NCBI GenBank assembly: GCA_964459445.1
Contig: CAYWMP010000192.1
Span: 1-11,035, forward strand
Origin: CAYWMP01 sp964459445
Lineage (GTDB): Bacteria > Desulfobacterota > DSM-4660 > Desulfatiglandales > HGW-15
Direction of reading: 5' to 3'
DNA: 11,035 nucleotides
Part shown: positions 6,379-11,035 of the stretch, piece after piece
Position numbering within the stretch: the stretch's first letter is position 1
Layout: the number at the start of each line of letters is the position of its first letter
Position numbers and translations under genes: made by a program
Notes under the pieces: model-generated
Database searches by the model: none
What the model saw: only the letters and a program-made list of their open reading frames with translations
What the model was told of the DNA's origin: nothing

Positions 6379-6403
6379 AGGTGGGGTTAACAGAGCCCCG
6401 CCT
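6379..6403. other. GC-rich hairpin upstream of the amr operon promoter
   Basis: AGGTGGGG (6379-6386) and CCCCGCCT (6396-6403) form an 8-bp stem with one G-T pair and a 9-base loop. It lies about 30 bases upstream of the promoter at 6434-6461 and lacks a T-tract. It could be a terminator for upstream transcription or a regulatory site; neither is shown. Confidence 0.35.
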
Positions 6404-6433
6404 TAAGCTGTCCAGAAGCCAAGGGGTTTGTCA

Positions 6434-6461
6434 TTGACTGGGAATCGATTAGGGCTATAAT
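6434..6461 (+). promoter_or_regulatory. sigma70-type promoter of the AMMECR1/AmrS operon
   Basis: TTGACT (6434-6439), a 16-base spacer and a perfect TATAAT (6456-6461) form one of the best promoters in the window. The predicted start near 6468 leaves a 30-base leader before the ATG at 6498. It probably drives the AMMECR1, membrane protein and AmrS genes together. Confidence 0.68.
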
Positions 6462-6497
6462 GGACTGGCCCTTGAGTTATACAGGATTGAATTGACT

Positions 6498-7313
6498 ATG
6501 GGAGAGATCCAGAGAAGAACAGGAGTTGACAGGGCCACAAAAGGAAAACGGGACCATAGGTTGATTTTCGCGACGATTTTAATGCTGTTTTTGGTTCTGC
6601 CCATAGCTACAATCTTAGAAATACAGAGCATTTCAATTGGTTTAAAACCCGCCCTGGGGCGGGAGGTCAAGCAACAAGAACATTCAGATAGTTTGGGAAA
6701 CCAGTCTTTAAACAATGGCGGGGAAAGGGAGAGTAGGGTGGCCGAATCGGAGAAGCTGACAGAAGAAGAAGGTCAATATCTCATATCTGTTGCAAGAAAG
6801 ACGATTGAGAACAATCTCTTTAAATGTAAAGATGAGGTCTCGGGAGAGGCCGCTTCTTCCGCCAAGATGAAAGAGCAACGCGGAACCTTTGTCACACTGA
6901 CTATTGACGGCCGTCTCAGAGGCTGTATCGGTCACATTACCCCCCAAGAGTCGGTCCTTGATGGGGTGAAGGTCAATGCACTAAACGCCGCCTTTCGTGA
7001 TCCACGTTTCAGCCCTTTGTCCAAGAAAGAATGGGAAAAGGTAGAGGTCGAGGTGAGTATACTCACCGAACCCAAGCCCCTTGCCTATAGTGACGGCGGC
7101 GACCTCCTTAACAAATTGAGATCGGGCGTTGACGGCGTCATCATCAAGAAGGGTTTCCATCAGGCCACATTTCTTCCTCAGGTTTGGGAACAGCTTCCCG
7201 ACAAGAACCAGTTCCTCGCCCATCTATGCATGAAGGCGGGCCTTGACAGCGACGCCTGGCGAAAGGAGAAATTGGAGGTGTCGCTCTATCAGGTCCAGGC
7301 ATTCGAAGAATGA
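6498..7313 (+). CDS. amrA: membrane-anchored AMMECR1-domain protein (AmmeMemoRadiSam protein A)
   Basis: This 271-aa protein joins an N-terminal membrane segment to a complete AMMECR1 domain. Residues 1-21 are basic, 22-40 (LIFATILMLFLVLPIATIL) are strongly hydrophobic, and about 41-88 form a polar linker. The AMMECR1 domain runs from about 88 to 267 and contains the family hallmark LRGCIGH (140-146, Cys143) and FRDPRF (166-171). AMMECR1 proteins are encoded beside Memo and AmrS genes in many bacteria and archaea, but their reaction is not established. Most family members I know are soluble and shorter, so the anchor is notable; positive charges before it predict that the domain faces the periplasm. 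ATG 6498 follows AGGA by 11 bases; a TTG at 6492 adds two residues. It is followed after a repeat-filled gap by the membrane protein and AmrS genes on the same strand. Confidence 0.85.
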   Translation: MGEIQRRTGVDRATKGKRDHRLIFATILMLFLVLPIATILEIQSISIGLKPALGREVKQQEHSDSLGNQSLNNGGERESRVAESEKLTEEEGQYLISVARKTIENNLFKCKDEVSGEAASSAKMKEQRGTFVTLTIDGRLRGCIGHITPQESVLDGVKVNALNAAFRDPRFSPLSKKEWEKVEVEVSILTEPKPLAYSDGGDLLNKLRSGVDGVIIKKGFHQATFLPQVWEQLPDKNQFLAHLCMKAGLDSDAWRKEKLEVSLYQVQAFEE

Positions 7314-7405
7314 CGGCTTCGTAAAAAGTCCATCTGCTGCGTTGCGCTTCATCTTCTTTGTCGCGCCGAAGCCTTGGCGAAGATGGATCGTCATTGCGAC
7401 GTAAA
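7312..7405. repeat. palindromic intergenic repeat between amrA and the membrane protein gene
   Basis: Immediately after the AMMECR1 stop comes a stretch rich in dyads: CATCTTC (7350-7356) pairs with GAAGATG (7379-7385), and GTCGC (7360-7364) with GCGAC (7396-7400). It begins GACGGCTTCGTAAAAAGTCC, which I associate from memory with a dispersed repeat of Desulfobacterota. It may fold in the polycistronic RNA and change the relative expression of the genes either side. Confidence 0.5.
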
Positions 7406-7410
7406 AGAAA

Positions 7411-7431
7411 GGCATAGGGCATAGGGCGCAG
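7411..7431 (+). repeat. three degenerate 7-bp tandem repeats
   Basis: GGCATAG, GGCATAG and GGCGCAG follow each other directly at 7411-7417, 7418-7424 and 7425-7431, about 30 bases upstream of the probable start of the membrane protein gene. They lie outside the coding region as called. Confidence 0.6.
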
Positions 7432-7463
7432 GGTACAAGGTAAGAATCTGGGACCGGGTATTT

Positions 7464-9626
7464 TTGTTTTTCCTTAAGCCTAAGACCTTGAATCCTTTGC
7501 TGTCAAATTCGTTGTCCAGAGCACCCTCAAAACACGTCATCATTTGGTCCATCATCGGGGCCGGCATCTCTTCAATCGCCGTTCAGCTCGTTTCTATTCG
7601 AGAATTCCTCACCCAGTTTCATGGAAATGAAATCACCATTTCCCTCGTGCTTTTTAGCTGGTTGTTGATGACCGGAATAGGGAGCCTGCTCGCCAAGCCC
7701 TTCAAAAGATCCAACCCCACATTATATGCATTCCTTATTCTTGTGACCGCCCTCTGGCCTCTGCTTCAGGTACTCTTTATAAGAGGTCTCAGGGATATCA
7801 TTTTTATTCACGGCGTCTCTCCCGGGTTTTACCAGATCTTCCTATACATCTTGGCTACGACAACCCCCTATTGTCTTTTAGTCGGGTTCATCCTTCCCTA
7901 CGCACTCAAGGTGCTTACGGATTCAGATTACCCCTTCACATCCGGCCAACTCTATGTCACAGACAACATTGGCGACATATGCGGCGGCGTGCTTTTCAGT
8001 TTTGTCCTTGTCTATTGGTTTAATCCTTTCAAGACCCTAGCCCTAACCTCGAGCCTATTGATTATCACGGCATTGGTGATTCTCATTTCGGTTCGCAAAT
8101 ACTTGCTTTTGGTCCCCTGTCTGGCCCTGGCGGCGGTCTTTTACTTGTTTTGCCTGAACAGTGATTTTGAGAGAACGACATTGTCGGGCCAATACGGAGA
8201 TATCCTTAACTACACGGAATCCCCCTACGGCAGGATTGTCATCACCAAAGAAGGGCCACAGCACACATTCTGGGAATCCGGGTCACCGCTCTATTCAGAC
8301 GCGAATATCGTCAATAGCGAAGAGAAGGTTCACTACGCCCTGAGTCAGCTTGAGCATGTTGAAAATGTGCTTCTGGTAAGCGGAGGACTAGGCGAAACCT
8401 TGGGTGAGATTGCTAAGCATCAACCCGAGCGGGTGGACTATGTCGAACTGGATCCCCTTTTGACGGGCATTGCCCAAGGGTTGGGATTTATAAAAAAGAC
8501 ATCAGGCCTAAGCATCATCAACTCTGACGGAAGACAATATATCAAGAACACCGACAGAAAATACGACGCCATCATTATCGATTTACCTGATCCAGATACC
8601 TATCAGATCAACCGGTTCTTCACCCTCGAATTTTTTTCCCAGTGCAAGAGGGTCTTAAACAAGGAAGGGATTCTATCCTTCGGCATGAAATACTCGCCCA
8701 ACTATATCAGCGAGGTGAGGAAGAAAAAGCTTTCCATTATCTACGGTACTGCGCGGTCGCTCTTTGAGAACGTGTGGGTGCTTCCGGGCGCCGAAGCCTA
8801 TTTCCTCTGCCGGGACGGCAGACTCTGGGAGGACATCCCTGCCAGATTGGCGGCCAAGGCCGTCTCGACTGCCTATATAGAGGGTTTCTATTACGGCAAT
8901 GTGACGCAAGACAGGATTCGACAACTCAAGGAAAACCTAACTCAGGTGCCACAAATCAACAGGGATTTTGAGCCGAGAATCATGGGCATCATGTTTCAGG
9001 AATGGTTCCACAAGCACGGGACCTCCCCCAGAATTTTCCTGTTGGCCCTGTTGGGCCTCGCCCTGCTCTATGTCATATTTATGAGAAAGGAGGAATTTAT
9101 CCTTTTCTCGACCGGACTGGCGACCATGGGTGTTGAAATGCTCGTCATATTCACCTTTCAGATCATCTACGGGTACATCTATCTGAAGATCGGCGCCGTG
9201 GTGACCGTTTTCTTAATGGGATTGCTCCCAGGCGCCATACTGGGGCATCTTCACAGGGAAAAGGGCAGGTTGAGCCTCATGGTATCTGATATCATCCTCC
9301 TGTGTCTTCTCTGCCTATTTTTTTTGTGGCTCCGTTTTTTCAGCAAAGAACTTCATCAGATCTATTTTCTGGCCTACTGTTTTGTGTTCTCCTTCTTTTG
9401 TGGATACCAGTTCCCGGCAGCAACAAGTGTGATCGGGGAGGAAAAAAGCCCGGCAGCCGGATGTATCGCAGCGGATCTGACCGGTGCGGCCCTCGGCACG
9501 ATCATTACCGGGACATTACTCATCCCTTTGATGGGTATTCAATCGGCGATTATTTTTTTGATACTCATTAAGATTTCGAGTAACATACTAATTTTATTAA
9601 CGAAGAAAAAGGGGCTTAAGGCGTGA
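7464..9626 (+). CDS. polytopic membrane protein with a spermidine-synthase-like SAM-fold domain
   Basis: This 720-aa protein has about seven membrane segments (25-45, 56-78, 87-106, 122-148, 168-186, 190-209, 213-231), a soluble domain (about 245-520), then about seven more (523-540 to 692-713). The soluble domain resembles spermidine synthase: SPYGRIVIT, a modified cofactor loop VSGGLGET (305-312; the usual form is GGGDGG), VELDP (Glu328), SDGRQYI (Asp355) and IIDLPDP with Asp373 and Asp376. The acceptor-site YHE and following His appear as VHY and Gln (289-295), so polyamine synthesis is doubtful. The halves look duplicated: TDNIGDICGGVLF (166-178) parallels ADLTGAALGTIIT (670-682). Positive loops KPFKR (78-82), RK (211), RKE (541), HREKGR (597-602) and KKK (714) would be cytoplasmic, putting the soluble domain outside. 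The start is uncertain: there is no ATG, and TTG at 7464, 7488 or 7512 are possible. Its 3' end overlaps the AmrS gene by four bases. Confidence 0.8.
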   Translation: MFFLKPKTLNPLLSNSLSRAPSKHVIIWSIIGAGISSIAVQLVSIREFLTQFHGNEITISLVLFSWLLMTGIGSLLAKPFKRSNPTLYAFLILVTALWPLLQVLFIRGLRDIIFIHGVSPGFYQIFLYILATTTPYCLLVGFILPYALKVLTDSDYPFTSGQLYVTDNIGDICGGVLFSFVLVYWFNPFKTLALTSSLLIITALVILISVRKYLLLVPCLALAAVFYLFCLNSDFERTTLSGQYGDILNYTESPYGRIVITKEGPQHTFWESGSPLYSDANIVNSEEKVHYALSQLEHVENVLLVSGGLGETLGEIAKHQPERVDYVELDPLLTGIAQGLGFIKKTSGLSIINSDGRQYIKNTDRKYDAIIIDLPDPDTYQINRFFTLEFFSQCKRVLNKEGILSFGMKYSPNYISEVRKKKLSIIYGTARSLFENVWVLPGAEAYFLCRDGRLWEDIPARLAAKAVSTAYIEGFYYGNVTQDRIRQLKENLTQVPQINRDFEPRIMGIMFQEWFHKHGTSPRIFLLALLGLALLYVIFMRKEEFILFSTGLATMGVEMLVIFTFQIIYGYIYLKIGAVVTVFLMGLLPGAILGHLHREKGRLSLMVSDIILLCLLCLFFLWLRFFSKELHQIYFLAYCFVFSFFCGYQFPAATSVIGEEKSPAAGCIAADLTGAALGTIITGTLLIPLMGIQSAIIFLILIKISSNILILLTKKKGLKA

Positions 9627-10801
9627 AGCTGCGCATGACCAGGAAGGAATTCCTCAAGACCATGGGAATGGGCATCCCGGCACTCCTTTGCGCATCGCCT
9701 TCAAATGCTTTGGCATGGGGAGAGAAAAACGGCGCCAAAAGCATCAAAGGCCGCGTGTTTAAAGGAGATGGACCATCAAAACCCTGGAAATGGTCCATTG
9801 AAGCCTTTCATTATGCCTCGGACGGAAAGAACGTCCAATGTCAGATCTGCCCGAATCGTTGCTATTTAAGACCGGGGGATCGAAGCGTCTGCCGTTCCAA
9901 GGTCAACATCGATGGGAAGCTGTATTCCCTGGTCTATGGAAATCCCTGTTCCATTCATATCGATCCCATTGAAAAAAAACCCCTCAATCACTTCTATCCG
10001 GGAACCAGCATATTCTCCATTGCCACCACCGGATGCAATTTCAGATGCCTGAATTGTCAGAATTGGGAGATCTCTCAGCGAAAACCCGAAGAAGTTAGAA
10101 ACCATGAACTGTTTCCAAAAGAGGTAATAGACCAGGTAACCGAAAGGAATATCCCCTCCATTGCCTATACCTATTCAGAAGCCATTACCTTTTACGAATA
10201 TATGTTTGACACGGCAAAACTCGGAAAGGAGAGGGAACTAAAGAATGTCCTGGTCTCCAACGGGTATATCAACAAGGATCCTCTGGTAAGTCTTTGTCGA
10301 TTCCTGGACGGCGCGAACATCAACCTCAAATCCTTTGACGACGGTATTTACCGGCGTTTAAACGGAGGCACGCTGAAGCCGGTACTCGATACATTCAAAA
10401 TCCTTCACCGGGAAAATGTCTGGTTTGAAATGACGACCCTGGTCGTGCCGACCTACGTGGATGATGTTGACATGATTAAACGCATGTGCGGGTGGATCCT
10501 TGAGGAACTCGGACCGAATTATCCCCTGCACTTTTTGAGGTTCTTTCCCCAGTACAAGCTGACGCGCCTGCCGCCGACACCCATTGCCACCCTTGAGGCA
10601 TTCTGGGAGACGGCTATGAAGGAAGGGATTCGGTACGCTTACCTGGGCAATGTGCCTGGACACGACGGGTGCAATACCTATTGCCATCACTGCAAACGGA
10701 TCCTCATCGAAAGAAAGGGCTATTACCTGGCCCAGGTAAACCTGGAAACCGGGCAATGCAAGTTCTGCAAAACCCGGATACCCGGGAGGTGGAAGATATG
10801 A
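9623..10801 (+). CDS. amrS: AmmeMemoRadiSam radical SAM enzyme with Tat-like leader
   Basis: This 392-aa radical SAM protein is of the COG1180 (pyruvate formate-lyase activase-like) AmrS type. The cluster motif CxxxCxxC is Cys138-Cys142-Cys145 (GCNFRCLNCQNW). Extra cysteines occur before it (Cys73, 76, 80, 90) and at the C-terminus (Cys354, 357, 379, 382 in TYCHHCK and CKFCKTRIPG), in the pattern usual for AmrS and probably metal-binding. It begins with a leader: TRKEFLK (6-12), a hydrophobic stretch, and Ala29-Leu30-Ala31 before Trp32, which looks like a Tat signal with Arg-Lys in place of Arg-Arg. GTG 9623 overlaps the upstream TGA and has AGGGG (9610-9614) eight bases before it; ATG 9635 is a possible alternative. 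It is translationally coupled to the membrane protein gene. The radical reaction and substrate of AmrS are unknown. Confidence 0.88.
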   Translation: MKLRMTRKEFLKTMGMGIPALLCASPSNALAWGEKNGAKSIKGRVFKGDGPSKPWKWSIEAFHYASDGKNVQCQICPNRCYLRPGDRSVCRSKVNIDGKLYSLVYGNPCSIHIDPIEKKPLNHFYPGTSIFSIATTGCNFRCLNCQNWEISQRKPEEVRNHELFPKEVIDQVTERNIPSIAYTYSEAITFYEYMFDTAKLGKERELKNVLVSNGYINKDPLVSLCRFLDGANINLKSFDDGIYRRLNGGTLKPVLDTFKILHRENVWFEMTTLVVPTYVDDVDMIKRMCGWILEELGPNYPLHFLRFFPQYKLTRLPPTPIATLEAFWETAMKEGIRYAYLGNVPGHDGCNTYCHHCKRILIERKGYYLAQVNLETGQCKFCKTRIPGRWKI

Positions 10802-10851
10802 GGGTATTGACCGGTGACGGGATTCTTAATAGTTTTTACTTGAAGTATTGA
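10798..10851 (+). CDS. 17-codon ORF coupled to amrS, leader peptide or truncated gene start
   Basis: An ATG at 10798 overlaps the amrS stop as ATGA and has an excellent GGGAGGT (10784-10790) seven bases upstream, yet the frame closes after MRVLTGDGILNSFYLKY. Such signals normally open a real downstream gene, so this may be the stub of a lost or frameshifted gene, or a tiny peptide. The GGGAGGT also encodes the amrS C-terminus, so it could be chance. No similarity is recognised. Confidence 0.3.
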   Translation: MRVLTGDGILNSFYLKY

Positions 10852-10941
10852 AATATTAACCTTATTATGAAAAATTTGTATTAATTAGTCTTGCTGTTAT
10901 TCGTTGGGAAGGGGTAGGGCATCACATTGAAACCTTTGCAG

Positions 10942-11035
10942 AACGCCCTCTTTTGCTCAATCTTCCGACTTCGCTAACCAGCCGTCGCTAAAGCTATGGC
11001 GCGGCAAGAGCTACGACGGGACAAGCTGCTTCAGA
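10942..11035. repeat. interspersed palindromic repeat at the window end
   Basis: Bases 10942-10963 match 4422-4443 at 19 of 22 positions. Just beyond, CCGTCG (10982-10987) pairs with CGACGG (11014-11019), with inner AGCT (10992-10995 and 11009-11012), giving a long imperfect hairpin. The preceding stretch 10852-10941 is AT-rich with no gene seen. The repeat probably continues past the window. Confidence 0.5.

Noticed and set aside
6014..6497. Possible tRNA or small RNA gene in the long spacer
   Set aside because: No cloverleaf, TTCGA-arm context with matching stems, or CCA end could be assembled; the TTCGAA strings belong to the inverted repeat.
7411..7431. Heptad tandem repeat as a CRISPR-like array
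   Set aside because: Units are 7 bp with no spacers; no CRISPR array or cas gene is seen anywhere in the window.
8055..8971. Several 60-83 codon frames on both strands within the membrane protein gene
   Set aside because: They overlap a long, well-supported coding region in other frames and have no start signals.
10358..10756. Minus-strand open frame of 132 codons within amrS
   Set aside because: Antisense to the conserved C-terminal half of the radical SAM protein, with no family resemblance.

Overview
The window looks like chromosomal accessory DNA from a Gram-negative, probably anaerobic bacterium, most likely of the Desulfobacterota (former Deltaproteobacteria). The reasons are the mix of an AmmeMemoRadiSam-type operon, a PilZ protein, VapBC modules, frequent GTG/TTG starts, moderate GC, and several intergenic palindromic repeats of a kind I associate with that phylum. 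The phylum assignment is inference; no rRNA or other phylogenetic marker is present.

Layout. (1) 39-1495: two unrelated type II toxin-antitoxin modules, back to back and divergently transcribed. vapBC with a ribbon-helix-helix-type VapB is on the minus strand; an AbrB/MazE-fold antitoxin with a PIN toxin is on the plus strand. The 238-bp divergent region holds a convincing promoter for each, and each promoter overlaps a dyad or a tandem repeat that looks like an autoregulatory operator. (2) 1596-4410: four plus-strand genes, probably independent or loosely coupled: a GNAT acetyltransferase, a LysE/RhtB exporter, a pseudo-receiver-PilZ protein whose c-di-GMP motif is encoded across a run of ten G, and a DDAH-like guanidino hydrolase. 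(3) 4411-4720: repeat-like spacer. (4) 4721-6013: a SAM-dependent methyltransferase and a second GNAT, 21 bp apart and likely cotranscribed. (5) 6014-6497: long spacer with an inverted-repeat element, a hairpin and a strong sigma70-type promoter. (6) 6498-10801: an AMMECR1-domain protein, a 720-aa membrane protein with a spermidine-synthase-like domain, and an AmrS-like radical SAM protein. (7) 10802-11035: a 17-codon remnant or leader ORF and another palindromic repeat.

The most interesting region is (6). AMMECR1 and AmrS belong to the AmmeMemoRadiSam set, whose biochemical function is unresolved. Here AMMECR1 carries an N-terminal membrane anchor, AmrS carries a Tat-like signal (TRKEFLK, ending Ala-Leu-Ala), and by-eye topology of the membrane protein (seven segments, soluble domain, seven segments, with positive charges in the inner loops) places its spermidine-synthase-like domain on the outer face. 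All three globular domains may therefore lie outside the cytoplasmic membrane, which would be unusual for SAM-dependent chemistry. The spermidine-synthase-like domain keeps the DxxDP motif but has lost recognisable polyamine-site residues. No Memo homologue is visible in the window.
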